Position numbers and translations under genes: made by a program
Assembly (NCBI GenBank): GCA_032718865.1
Contig: JALUTQ010000046.1
Location: 496,001-560,000, forward strand
Source: Tilletia caries
Lineage: Eukaryota; Basidiomycota; Exobasidiomycetes; Tilletiales; Tilletiaceae
Reading direction: 5' to 3'
DNA length: 64,000 nucleotides
The notes under the pieces: generated by a model
What the model was told of the DNA's origin: nothing
What the model saw: the letters and a program-made list of their open reading frames with translations, nothing else
The model's database searches: none
Shown here: piece after piece, positions 32,043 to 41,960 of the stretch
How the letters are laid out: each line of letters starts with the position of its first letter
How positions within the stretch are numbered: the stretch's first letter is position 1

Positions 32043-33062
32043 ATGCTCAGCGATCGGCGCTGGTGCGACGCGCAGGTTCCCTTTGAACCGAGCCAGCAGG
32101 TGCGCGCCGCTGCCCACCCGCCCTCCTCACCCACACTGCCGATATGGCACGCGCCTGACAACGACGCGCGTACTACCTCGGCCCACAGTCCCACTCCACC
32201 CGTTTCTTCCCCTCTAGCCTTTATCCAGGAAGAAGACGGACGGCTGCGTCCAGACGCAAACGAGTCCGCCTTGCCTTTCTTCGCTGCGCTCTCTGATACG
32301 AGCGCGGCGGAGACTCTGGCTGCCATAGCGTCGTCGACTACCGCAGCGTGGCTTGCCCCTGCCCCGTCCACTCCCGCAGCCACAACCAGCACGCCATTGC
32401 CGGCCGCTGCCCCCTCTAAACCCGCAACCAAGACTACCACACCGCCGGCCGCTGCCCCGGCCACTCCTACAACCACGACCAAGACTACCACACCGCCGGC
32501 CGCTGCCCCGGCCACTCCCGCAACCACGACTACCACGCCATTGCCGACCCTGTCCCCGTCTACTCCCGCAAGAACCCAGTCTGTCAGCGCCTACCCCTCC
32601 TCGGACTGGCCACTAAAACAAGAGCTACGAGGTAGCCAAGCCCACTACTATCGCGGCCCGTTAGCTCCTGCTAAGGTTATCGGTCTCCTTTCAACTTCCA
32701 TCAGCAAGAACGGACGGCTGTCTCTGACTGGAACTCGCGCCGGATACCTTTCGTATTTCCACTACTTGGGTCCTGAGTCCGTTCCCAGTACCAGGAAGAG
32801 GACCGGCAACAACAGACGGCACACAGAGCTCTGGCAGTGCCGAGTCTGTCATGAGGAGCTTCATATTCCACAAGATCAAGTATCGAACCTCGGTATCCAC
32901 CTATATGGCCAGAGATCGCGTCCTGGTCGAGGGTGCCTGGCCACTCACGAGCACGACCCTGCCGAGAATATCCCTCCCCCTCCCCGTAATGCGACAGGAT
33001 CGATCATCCGACTCCAAGCTGGAAAGAACGCAGCCGCGCCGACTCGGACTACTCGCTCGTGA
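32043..33062 (+). CDS. BED-like zinc-finger cargo protein A
   Basis: The preferred start is the ATG at 32,043 (MLSDRRWCDAQVPFEPSQQ), giving 339 aa; an in-frame ATG at 31,857 would add 62 unconvincing residues. The N-terminal half has Ala/Pro/Thr low-complexity repeats (TTTPPAAAPATP units, from tandem DNA duplication at 32,375-32,540). Near residue 180, SDWPLKQELRGSQAHYYRGP begins a folded-looking part with GRLSLTGTRAGYLSYFHYLG. The C-terminus has LWQCRVCHEELHIPQ followed by SNLGIHLYG and GCLATHEHD. The pattern Trp-x-Cys-x2-Cys…Asn-Leu-x-x-His…Cys…His matches a BED-type zinc finger loosely. Such fingers are common in transposase-derived proteins and usually bind DNA. A role in regulating the element is inference. 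Confidence 0.65.
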   Translation: MLSDRRWCDAQVPFEPSQQVRAAAHPPSSPTLPIWHAPDNDARTTSAHSPTPPVSSPLAFIQEEDGRLRPDANESALPFFAALSDTSAAETLAAIASSTTAAWLAPAPSTPAATTSTPLPAAAPSKPATKTTTPPAAAPATPTTTTKTTTPPAAAPATPATTTTTPLPTLSPSTPARTQSVSAYPSSDWPLKQELRGSQAHYYRGPLAPAKVIGLLSTSISKNGRLSLTGTRAGYLSYFHYLGPESVPSTRKRTGNNRRHTELWQCRVCHEELHIPQDQVSNLGIHLYGQRSRPGRGCLATHEHDPAENIPPPPRNATGSIIRLQAGKNAAAPTRTTRS

Positions 33063-33377
33063 TGTTCCGGACCCCAGGACCCCAAGCCTCTCTCCATCAC
33101 CCCCCTACCCTTCTCTCCAAGTGCAATCAAAATGCCATACTGAAGTTGCCAATGCGTTATGCGGATGAGGAGATGGGAGCTTCGAAGACTGATGCCTGAG
33201 CAGAACACACATGTGGGATGTCCCTTATACTTGATCCTTCCTTCCCGCTTCAGCGTCCAGTCCATACTGAGGTGTGGTAGTGATTACTAGTCTGCCTGGT
33301 ACATGAACAGAGGCGCAACGCCTGGGGAAGGTTCTGGGGGAGGTATCCACGGTGCCCTCCCGACGGTCACCGGCTCT
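33063..33377. other. Gap between the two convergent finger genes
   Basis: Holds the 3' ends of both finger genes. A tandem duplication of about 51 bp (unit GGAGGTATCCACGG at 33,339 and 33,390, followed by CCGACGGTCACCGGCTCTTC) begins here and runs into the end of the next gene. Confidence 0.5.
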
Positions 33378-34871
33378 TCAATGCGAACGGGGAGGTATCC
33401 ACGGAGCCCACCCGACGGTCACCGGCTCTTCAATGCGACGGCATCGCCTGAAGTGTCTTGGGAGATTGGTGGTGATCCCCTTCCTCTGGGTCACGTTTGC
33501 GTGACAACATCGACATCGCCACTGCAGGGTCCTCTTGCCTTCGTCATTGCTGACCTGCATCACGTCAAAGTTGTGGAGGGCAAGGAGACTGACCACTCCG
33601 GCAAGCGATTCATCCCGGAGCATGGCTTGAATGGGGTCGGAAACTGTGTTGCGCGATATGGCATCCGCCCTTGCACGTTCGACCTCCACAGAGTCAACCC
33701 TGCTTCTCTTCTTTGGCGACGGGGAGCTGGTGGTGTTCGGACTGCTGGGCGCCGACTCGATCCGGCTTCGCTTCTTGGGTAATGGGGAGAGGGTGCTGTT
33801 CGTACTGCTAATCGCGGCGCATGGCTGAGGCGCGGGGACGGTGTTCGTTGGACGGCCTCTCGCCGCTGGCAGCCTGCTGGACTGCGTTGGTCGAAGGATG
33901 GCCGGCGCTGAGGAAGTCTTGATACGGCTTCGTTGCTTTGGCACTGAGGAGGGGGACCTCTCAGACGGATCGTACCGGGCCTGTCCCACCGAAGACGACG
34001 AAGAGTGGCCGTCTGTGGCGGCCCGGGCTATGCCAACCGAACGCGGATCGTCTTTCTGCCGGGCCAGGTGGCCGGGCCTCTCCGGCTGTGGAACAGGTCG
34101 ACTGCCGGACTGAGGAGATTGGGGAATGTCCGACGCTGACTCCGACACGATCCGGCGTCGCTGCTTTGGTGAAGAGGAGGTGATGCTGTTCGAGCTGCTG
34201 AGCGCGGCGCGTGGCTTGGGCGCGGGGACGGCGTTCGTGGGACGGGGTCGCAGTGGATGGGTCGGGGCGGTTGCGTAGAAGGATGACGAGGGTTGAACCA
34301 CCGACAGAGACATCTTGCGAGTAGCGATCCTGCAAACTTGCGGCGGCAGATGCTGCGTCGGTTCTTTGAGAGCTTTTCGGTCAAGGCGTTGAGTCGGGCG
34401 TGGAGTCGGGCGTGGAGTCGGTACGATAGATGTCTACGGAGTTGGAGCAGCAATGGCAAAAAAGGGTGTGAGCTGGATGGGATGATGTGAGGGAAGGTGT
34501 CTGCTGCAGCTGCTCACCTGCTGACCTAACGGATCGGAGGACTCCTCGTGCGGGGGTCTGTGTGCACCCGATCCTTGGGCGGGGCAACTGATGCGTACTC
34601 GAGGGGGTTGGGTGGCCCTTCCTGGGGACCGGCCTGATGGGAGTCGAGGGAGGAATGGCGGGTGCTGGAGAGGCGGGTTCTGATGGCCAACGCAGGGGGC
34701 GTAACCCAAGGATGGAAGCGGACGCTTCCATGTACCGGGAAAGTCGCGTCGGGCTGCGTACGCCCTGTATGCGGCACTGATCGTGAACGTGTCGTCTGCG
34801 TGATCGGAAAAATCGGACTCCTCGTCTGTCCCTGCACTGGGAAACAGCGGACTGTCGGGGGTATCGAACAT
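33378..34871 (-). CDS. BED-like zinc-finger cargo protein B
   Basis: Two exons, 34,871-34,518 and 34,433-33,378, with an 84-nt intron (GTGAGC…CCGTAG) joining in phase, give 469 aa. It starts MFDTPDSPLFPSAGTDEESD with a short acidic patch, similar in style to the acidic cargo protein. A long Ser/Pro/Arg-rich region follows with internally duplicated blocks (PTNAVPAPKPRAALSSSNS versus PTNTVPAPQPCAAISSTNS; repeated SPKQRRR, PLPKKRSR and PSPKKRSR basic clusters that look like nuclear localisation signals). The C-terminus folds into RDESLAGVVSLLALHNFDV and then a clear BED-like finger: LQWRCRCCHANVTQ…TTNLPRHFRRC. Nuclear DNA binding is likely. The terminal location next to the right inverted repeat would suit a role at the ends, which is inference. 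Confidence 0.65.
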
Positions 34872-35269
34872 GAGAGGGGAGGAGTGGTGCTGGATAACAA
34901 AAATAGATGGGAGAAGGGCTCATGGGTGAGTTGAGGCGCGACGCGGTTCCCAAGCAAGGAGAAATGACGTGAACGCACCTCGAACATGTCTAATGTGATG
35001 CTGAGACGGGTAAAATGAGAAGGTAGTGACGGAGAGAAGGAGATTGTTGGCTGAGGGGGCGTCAAGGATGACCGGGCATCGTCGCGGCGCGTTGCTGGGA
35101 ATGAAGGGAAGGACGCGTCGCGCAAATCAAGGTTCACGTGGGTTTGAAAACAGTGTTGCTATGCGAGGACACAGGCGGAAGACTAGCGAAAATGGAGCCG
35201 GGGAAGGGTCGAACGTGTGCCGTATGTTGACGTCATCTCAGGGCGGACCCAGGAAGGGTTAAACCTTTA

Positions 35270-35367
35270 TCTTCATTTTAAGCTCATCTGGCCCAGATCT
35301 TGCCTCGTGGATAGTCCAGATGGAATTACAAGCTGCCTACAAGGCGGGGTAACAGGTGCCACAGGTG
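35270..35367 (-). repeat. Right terminal inverted repeat of the KDZ element
   Basis: The reverse complement of this segment matches 20,922-21,019 at about 93 of 98 positions. Three of the five differences fall in one arm of the nested palindrome, so the hairpin is weaker here than on the left. About 400 bp separate it from the start of finger gene B. Confidence 0.88.
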
Positions 35368-35375
35368 CTGCTGCC
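35368..35375. repeat. Right 8-bp target-site duplication of the KDZ element
   Basis: CTGCTGCC, identical to 20,914-20,921. Removing the element and one copy gives an empty site …CGCGGT-CTGCTGCC-TGCTGACCGCG…. Confidence 0.88.
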
Positions 35376-35823
35376 TGCTGACCGCGACCGCGTACATACA
35401 GATTCACCGTTGGCCGCCGACGGCGCCTGAAGCCTGAATGGATCGTCGATCATTCTATTCTTTGCCATGACGGCCGAAGGCCAAACGTTCGCAAATGTTT
35501 GCACCAAGCTTGCGCGAAGGCTACCTCACGCCTCATGGCCTCATGCCTCATGCCTCATGCCCCATTCCGCACCCTGGTCCTGGCTGCAGCAGCAGATAGT
35601 TGAGGAAAAAGGCTTGATGTCTGGATTGAGGTAGTGGAGGCTTGAAGCTTGAAGCAAGATTGGGCTCTGAAATTGAGTTGGAGCAAAGGTAGGTCGTAAT
35701 TTTGATTTGAGATTTGAGAAGAGACCCCGAGACAAGACGATGTCAGGTTGCGCAAACCTTGTGAGCATGAAGTGACAAGCTCACCTGCCTCGCTGTCCCG
35801 CTCCGCAGCCACATCCCATCCTC
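35376..35823. other. Spacer between KDZ element and RNase H2-B gene
   Basis: No gene. Contains a GCCTCATG/CCTCATG tandem at 35,530-35,562 and the 3' flank of the minus-strand RNase H2 gene. Confidence 0.35.
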
Positions 35824-37703
35824 TCAGGAAGATGAGGCCGAGGCCGAGGAAGTCGTAGTCACGCGACCCAACTTGGCGATTGCCTCCTCCTCCAGCTTCG
35901 TCCGCCAGTCTGCGTCCAACCACGCGCTCACTGCACCCACGCACACCTGAAGCCGAACCCGCTCCTCCCGACTCAGCACACTCTCACCAGCATCAACCCT
36001 GCCACTGCCATCTGGATTCCCCTCTTGTGCGCCATCGACCTCCATTCCTTCGTCCGCACCGCCTGAAGGACGCGCCGGCTCATCGTCACCGAGCTTGGCT
36101 AGCGTCCGTGCATACGTCCGGCCCAGTGTGGTCGGTGCGCTCGCGAAGACGGACTGATTCGCAATCTTGGCGACCTTGTCCACCAGGACTGATAGTGCCT
36201 TGCTCCGATTGAATCGATACACATTCGAGTCATTGCCGAGTGCTAGCACGCCAGAAAGTAAGAAGGAGAACGTCCCCAAATTTTGGGTTCAAGTCAGTCA
36301 CTGCTCAGCCATTACTAAGTACATCGAGAGCGATGATCAAAATGAATCACTACTCACCTTGCACGTCGCAAACTCTCGCCAAAGCTTCCAGCCCAGCCCG
36401 AGAGGCCCCAAACTGGTAAATGTCCATCCAAACGCCTTCCTCCTCCAAGAGCTCCGTGCCTTCTGCCGTCCTCTCGTCCTCATTCATCTGACGCTGTTTG
36501 CCCTTGGAACCATTCTTGCTCTTCTTGGGGTCCGGCTTCAAGAGAGATAGCACGCGCTCGTTGTGCTTGTGTGCAAGTCGACGGAACGCGGCCATAGCCA
36601 CGTCGTCGAAAACATCGTCGGCTGGTTGGAATCTGCCCAGGTCGGAGGTGTCCGTCTAGATCATCATGAAGATGGAGGGAAATGGGTCAGGGTTCGCGGT
36701 GGAAGGCAATAACAGGGAGATTGAAACATGCTGAGCACTGAGACGTACCGGCGCAGTGAGGCTCAAGAGAGGAATGAGCAGGAAGACGGGATCGACGGGA
36801 ACCAACATATGTACGGCTCCGTCTGCGAGAAAGAGCCATACAAGCCCATCGCTATCAGCATCTCGACTTCCGGGAGAACATCAGGCGAAGAGAGGAAAAC
36901 ACCCTCAAGGCGAAAGACTCACCTGACACCACTTGTCCCGCAAACTCAGGCTTCCGTCTCCGAGCCGATTGCGACCGTGTCAGACTTGACACTTTCGATG
37001 GCTTGACGTCCGCTGCACTAACACCGTTCGTCACCGCGCCAATGTGAGTCTCCTTCGTGTTCTCGTCCTCACCAGCGTCGTCAACGTCCATCGCACTCGC
37101 TTCTTGTTGCTCCTTCTCTTCCTTCTTGACCAGAAGCACAGCCTCTGACTTCGCCAGGGCCTCAGCCTCAGCCAACATCCGCCTCTCTTCCTCCTCCAGC
37201 TCCTCCCGCTCCTGTCTCTGCATCTCCTTAGCCCTCTCCGATCCAGGCACAGGCGCATGAATCGCGCCCGTGCTCCCGACGAACCACGAGCGTTCGACGT
37301 TCTCGGGCCGGATGACATGCAACTCGAGTAGGCCGTCCATCCGGGCGTATGGGTCTAGATTGAGCTCGGCCAAGCCGCTCATTGAGGTGTCGCCACCACT
37401 CGTGGAAGAGGAGGATGCAGCCTTTTCGCGTTGGTAGAGGACAAAGTACGTCGGAGCGCCTGTGGATGGATGCGGCAGGGAGAGGAACCGGTGTCGGACC
37501 GAGGGCGTCTTGGCACTTTGCAGATCGGACGGTAAAGGCGCGGCTCGCGTGTTAGGACTGCTGATACCCTCCCCGCCGCCTGCAACAGCAGCCGACTCGG
37601 AGAAGTTGACAGACGAGTCGGGGGTTGGAAGGGGTGCGACGACGTTGGATGGGCCAAGTAGTACGATCGGCCGCGAACCAGCAGGGAAGACGGGACTCGT
37701 CAA
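35824..37703 (-). CDS. RNH202: Ribonuclease H2 subunit B
   Basis: Non-catalytic subunit of the nuclear RNase H2 complex, which removes ribonucleotides from DNA and resolves RNA-DNA hybrids. Exons on the minus strand: about 37,703-36,923, 36,822-36,749, 36,655-36,358 and 36,242-35,824. The N-terminal triple-barrel part includes RFLSLPHPSTGAPTYFVLYQ and RSWFVGSTGAIHAPV. The hallmark DGAVHMLVPVDPVFLLIPLL spans the first splice junction, followed by FDDVAMAAFRRLAHKH…WMDIYQFGASRAGLEALARV. The C-terminal helical part reads NDSNVYRFNRSKALSVLVDK and SWLDADWRTKLEEEAIAKLG. There is a charged Glu/Lys insert and the usual weak conservation of this subunit. The true ATG is upstream of 37,703 (that position is not an ATG), so one more short 5' exon is expected before about 37,720. 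Confidence 0.8.
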
Positions 37704-38072
37704 GGGAGATGGTGGGACACTGTTTCGATGGGGATGTACGCAAATTGAAGGGGAAGAACCAGACGGAGGAGAATGTGAGCATTATCGCGTTCCCAGCCGG
37801 CAAACGTCAGAAATCACACGTCTTTCGCGGGAAGAGGAAGGGAGAAGAGGGAAGGAAAGAGGGCGAGGGTAGTAAAATCAATGGTGACGGCTCCTTCCCT
37901 TCCCCTTCCCCTGAGAGCAGATTTGTTTTCAATTCTTGATTAAGATGCATTGCCATGCGCCTTTGGGAAGGGGAAGGAACTTGAAGGATGACATCAAAGA
38001 GAGGAAAGAACGACGGAAAGGAAGGGAGAGAGACGTGATGGCGTGCGTGCAGGGGGAATGAGGCATGGTTGC
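37704..38072. promoter_or_regulatory. 5' region of the RNase H2-B gene
   Basis: This 370-bp gap must include the missing first exon and promoter of the RNase H2-B gene and the 3' end of MYG1, which is transcribed in the same direction. It has a GGGAAGGGGAAGG-type purine tract at 37,890-37,975. The exact first exon could not be fixed. Confidence 0.35.
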
Positions 38073-39320
38073 TCACACTGTTGCGACCGCTTGTCTTGCC
38101 ATCTCCAAGGCCCCCTCCTTCGTCGCATTTCCTGGATTATGCCGGAAGAAAATCCAAGTCAGCATTCGCATATCCTTAGGTATTGTCGCTATCAGAACGA
38201 CGAAAACGTGATCACTTACCACCGATGAACCCGCTTTGATGCACGAAGATACAGCCCTCGATGCCCGTCAGCTTTGTGAGGGCATCGTCCCGCACACCAC
38301 GCCATGGCTCTGGTAGAGGTTTGCGGCTGACGAAGCTGTCAGGGTTGATGGGCACCGCCTGGATGCGCCATTTCCCAGACTCGTCCGGGTAGACGACATA
38401 GAGTGCCCGCTCTGCTTGCGGGATGGCCAGGTCCGACTCCAATTGGAAAATATGATCTTTCCAGGAAGCAAACTCATCGAAGACGAGGACCCGGCCCTGA
38501 GGATCGCCACCGGAAACGGACTTGCGGACGTTGAGCGCGTTGAGGACGATCTCGCGGGCAGGGAGCCAGGCCTCGAAGGTGTAGTTGACCCGATCGAAGA
38601 ACTCAGTTCCAGCCATGGTACTGGCGCGCTCGAATCGGGCATTTTGGTCTTCGGGAGAAGATGTTTCGTTCCACCGCGGGTTTGTGTGGCCGACCCGAGA
38701 CGAGAGATCGGTCTTGCTCTTGTACAGAGGTTGACCGGCCGAAGAGGGGTACTGGGCAATTCCATTGTCGATGGCATCGATCGCCTGAACAAAGTCATCG
38801 TAGAGCTTGAGGTGGAGGAGGGTCACCCGAGAGTCGTCAACGGGAAGCTTGAGATGCTCCGCCAATATCTTCGTACCGAAATGCTTCCACACCAAGCCGG
38901 CACTGCTGAGCTTGATTGAGTGCTGAGCATCAAAGGTCTCTTCGAAACCGCGCTGGTGGTGGTCGTAGCGGTGTCGCAGAGGATCGTATTCAGCTCCTAC
39001 GTCGACAACGATGGAGCCTTGGTCTATGAGCGCCGGGTCACGGGTGCGAACGAGGGGCATACTCTGGTACTGTGGAAGCTTCCGCAGCATGAATACAGCA
39101 AGAGCCTCGTCGGCTGAAGGTATGGAGAACAGGGTCAGCCTCCCCTCTTCCAGACAGCATTTATAGCGCTGGCACAGCATTTACCCACCATGATGTGTGC
39201 CACTGCAGCGCGCGAGACGAGAGAAGGCGTAGAGTGAGAAGATCAGCAAGCGCTTCTCCTGCGGCCCAGTCAGCGACGCACTCACCTGTGCGTGACGATG
39301 GAGTTAGCTGAGGCGGCCAT
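38073..39320 (-). CDS. MYG1: MYG1-family 3'-5' RNA exonuclease
   Basis: Minus-strand exons 39,320-39,286, about 39,202-39,189, 39,113-38,220 and 38,131-38,073 give about 333 aa. MYG1 is a DHH-related metal-dependent exonuclease that processes RNA in nucleolus and mitochondria. Seen here: SGTHH then DEALAVFMLRKLPQY, VRTRDP, IVVDVGAEYDPLRHRYDHHQ (the metal-binding hallmark), GLVWKHFG, YDDFVQAIDAIDNGIAQYPS, LESDLAIPQAERALYVVYPD, and the C-terminal GCIFVHQSGFIGG joined by a spliced 59-nt exon to NATKEGALEMARQAVATV. The short N-terminal exons are less certain: the usual GTHNGTFH loop appears four to five residues short, so either a microexon was missed or the loop is trimmed. The next gene, SMARCD, is divergent with about 385 bp between the two starts. 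Confidence 0.8.
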
Positions 39321-39705
39321 CTTGTATACGCCCCGTGCAAAAACCTGCTGGGCGAGCGATGCGCGTAAGATGTTGGCTGCGGGCAGGACGAGGCAGCGGG
39401 CGGTGGACGAGAAGAACAGACGCGTCGTTCGCAAGCTCGTTCCACAGCAAACGCGTCGAGACAAGGCGAGGTTCATTCGACGTCCGACAAAAGGACAAAA
39501 AGCGACCACCTCGACAGCCGCGACGTTCTTCTCGTTCACCACCTCGGCGATTCGGCGATTCCGACTCGATAGCACTCACTCCTTGTGTATTTGGCGCCCC
39601 AGCGCGTCGCTTCTCCAGTCCGCACGTCCAACGCGCAAAGGCAGGCGGAGAAAAGCGCGTCGCAATCGGGGAAGAAGGAAAGCAAGCGTCCAACACCGAA
39701 CGGAT
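39321..39705. promoter_or_regulatory. Divergent promoter between MYG1 and the SMARCD gene
   Basis: 385 bp between the MYG1 ATG (minus) and the SMARCD ATG (plus). Open frames cross it on both strands but have no support. It must hold both promoters. Confidence 0.45.
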
Positions 39706-41639
39706 ATGTCGAAACGGTCAGCCGCTCATCTCGGCGGCGGCGGCGGCGGCGGGATGGCGCCGCAACAGCAACAGGCGGGGGTCCCCGTTCCTGTCATGGG
39801 GGCTGGGGGCCCGCCCGTGATGCCTCCCGAGCTGGCGGATGTGCTCAGAGCAGCCAAGCGAAGCCGACCGACGGACCGCTCCTTGCCCGCGACGTTGCGG
39901 AAGAGCGTGCCCGAGAGCGCGTTCTACTATGATCTCCAGCTGCTGGAACGCAAGCTCGACTGGACTATTGCGCGCAAACGGGCAGAAATCGCGGATTCCA
40001 TCACGAAGCCGGCCAGGGTTCGTACACGTTGACTCAAGAGCTGCAACAGGACGCGTGTTCTGTTTGGCAATGGTGCTGACTGACTTCTCTTTCGGGACCA
40101 CAGATCAAGAGGACACTGCGCATCTTCATCAGCAATACATGCGCGAATCAGCCGTTCCAGACGGCGGGCTCCAAGTCCCAGTCCGGCGCGGATGGAGCGG
40201 ACGGTGCAGGCAGTTCGACAGCAGGGGCTGACGGAGCTGGCAGCAGCGCACCCGTCGATGCGCCTTCATGGACACTCCGCGTTCAAGGCCGTCTCCTCGA
40301 ACCCGCGTACCGGTCCCGTGCGAACGCAGCATTGATGACGCAGGCTACAGGATCGCGCATCGGCGCTTATCGCTTCTCCAACCTCATCTCCAGCATGACG
40401 GTGGAGATCCAGCGCGACCAGAGTCTGCATCCCGACTCGAGCAATGTTGTCGAATGGCATCGGCCGATCCCTCAGTCGGCTCCCCATGCCAGCACAGCCT
40501 TGACGATCGGCCAACCTGGCGGATCGGGTGGGACCGGCCCCGGGTTGCAAGGGGCAGCCTCCGGCCCGAGTTTGACAACAGAGCCTCCCCTGCTGGCTAC
40601 GACCGAGCCCTCGCTGGATGGCTTCGAGATCCGGAGACTGGGGTCGCAACCGGTCAAAGTCCGCATCGTGCTCTACCTTGCCCACACGCCCGAACAGTAC
40701 AGCCTTGTGCCTGAATTGGCGGACCTTCTCGACATCCGCCAAGCGACCCGCGCCGACGTCATATCCGCTCTGTGGGCCTACATCCGCGACCGTCGTCTGC
40801 TGGACGAGAAGGACCGGCGCAAGATCCGGTGTGATGCCAAGCTCGCCGCGCTCTTTAAAGTCGAGACGATTGCGTTCCACCACGTGCCGGAGGTTGTCAA
40901 TCGGTTCCTCTCCCCCGTGCATCCTGTCGTGCTCGAGTACTACGTCCGGACGGACAAGGCTGAGCATAAGAGTCCTGTGGCGTACGACGTCGAGGTGGAG
41001 TTGGAAGACCAGAATGTGCGGGCGCGGCAGCACGAGGTCCTGCGCAAGTTTGACCACAGTACCGACTTGAGCAAACAGATTCTTGATTTGGACGATGAGG
41101 TGAGCGCATGTAGAGGGGATCTTCTTTCTCGACCGTCATTCCGTCCGTTTTTGTGACTGACCAATGTATTGTCATTCCTCCCCGCAGATCGCCCAAGCTG
41201 CTGGGTCCCTACAGTCACACTCGGCTACAGCTGCGTTCCTAGCCTCTTTTGCACGCGATCCGCAGGTCCATCTGCGTACATGGCTTGCGTCTCAGGCGCG
41301 CGATCTTGACGCGATCATAGGCGCGACTGCGCTTGGTGGGGCAAGTGGAGCTGGAGTTGGCATCGGAAAGGAAGAGCTTCGCAGAAGTGAGAACTTCAGA
41401 GGAGCGTGGGTTGACGAGGCGGTGGTGAGTTATGCCTTCATTTTCGCCTGCATTTATCCAGTCCTCCCTCACAATTTGAGTTCGTGCGCTGACTGTGTCG
41501 TCTGCCTTGCAATCTGTAGATCGTTCATGAGGGACAACGTCTAGCTGAGCGTCTCCAAGAGCTCCAGCGGGTAGAAGCACGGGCTGCTGGTGCTCCTATA
41601 CCAAGCGCCATGGTGCCTGGGCATGGAGCAGCGCGGTGA
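39706..41639 (+). CDS. SWI/SNF or RSC subunit of the SMARCD (BAF60/Rsc6/Snf12) family
   Basis: Four exons, 39,706-40,017, 40,104-41,099, 41,188-41,424 and 41,520-41,639, all joined at phase 0, give 554 aa. The protein is a core subunit of ATP-dependent chromatin-remodelling complexes and links factors to the ATPase. A Gly/Gln/Pro-rich start leads into FYYDLQLLERKLDWTIARKR and RIKRTLRIFISNTC, then APSWTLRVQGRLLEP. A SWIB domain follows: YSLVPELADLLDIRQATRAD, VISALWAYIRDRRLLDEKDR, FKVETIAFHHVPEVVNRFLS. The C-terminal coiled-coil part includes FDHSTDLSKQILDLDDEIAQ (across the junction at 41,099/41,188) and DPQVHLRTWLASQARDLDAI. Whether it serves SWI/SNF, RSC or both cannot be told. All domains are intact. 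Confidence 0.88.
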
Positions 41640-41960
41640 CGGGGGGATGTATGCGGGTCGCCAGGCGTCAGGGTTGAACAGAAACACCTTTTCCCCAATG
41701 TACTCTCTCATGACGCTGTTTGAGGCCAGTGAACGCTTTCGGAAGGGGGTGACAGTGCGGACGCGAGATGTGACGAGCCTTGGAAAGGCTGGCGGTGCTG
41801 CGATTTGAGGACCAGAAATAGTCGGACCTTGACAAAGTGGGTGGCAGGAAGTGAAAAGGGGAAGAAATGCACCTCGCGAGGTGATTCTGTTAGGGGAGCC
41901 ATCGCCTGGGAGATTAAGAGGGTTACACAGGGAGGCAGTCTGTCTATGAGAAAAATGAAA

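Larger units (their letters stand above)
20922..35367. mobile_element. 14.4-kb KDZ DNA transposon with cargo genes
   Basis: This is a single insertion of 14,446 bp. It is bounded by 98-bp terminal inverted repeats (20,922-21,019 and 35,270-35,367, about five mismatches) and by a perfect 8-bp duplication CTGCTGCC. The outermost bases read CACCTGTGGCACCTG on each strand. Near the left end lies a KDZ-family transposase. The remaining 11 kb carries an acidic protein gene (26,344-27,334), a 398-aa orphan gene (30,615-31,811, minus), two BED-like finger genes (32,043-33,062 plus; 33,378-34,871 minus), two stretches of decayed coding sequence and several tandem duplications. The transposase is interrupted, so the copy is probably non-autonomous now. 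The intact cargo and the clean ends suggest relatively recent movement. Confidence 0.88.

Noticed and set aside
32012..32536. 174-aa minus-strand Val/Gly/Ala-rich frame
   Set aside because: Antisense shadow of the Thr/Pro/Ala repeats in finger protein A.
20922..35367. Starship-type (tyrosine recombinase, DUF3435) giant element
   Set aside because: No tyrosine recombinase is present; there are inverted repeats and a KDZ transposase, unlike Starships.
20922..35367. TET/JBP dioxygenase cargo, known from some fungal KDZ elements
   Set aside because: No HxD…H iron-binding pattern of that family could be read in any cargo frame.
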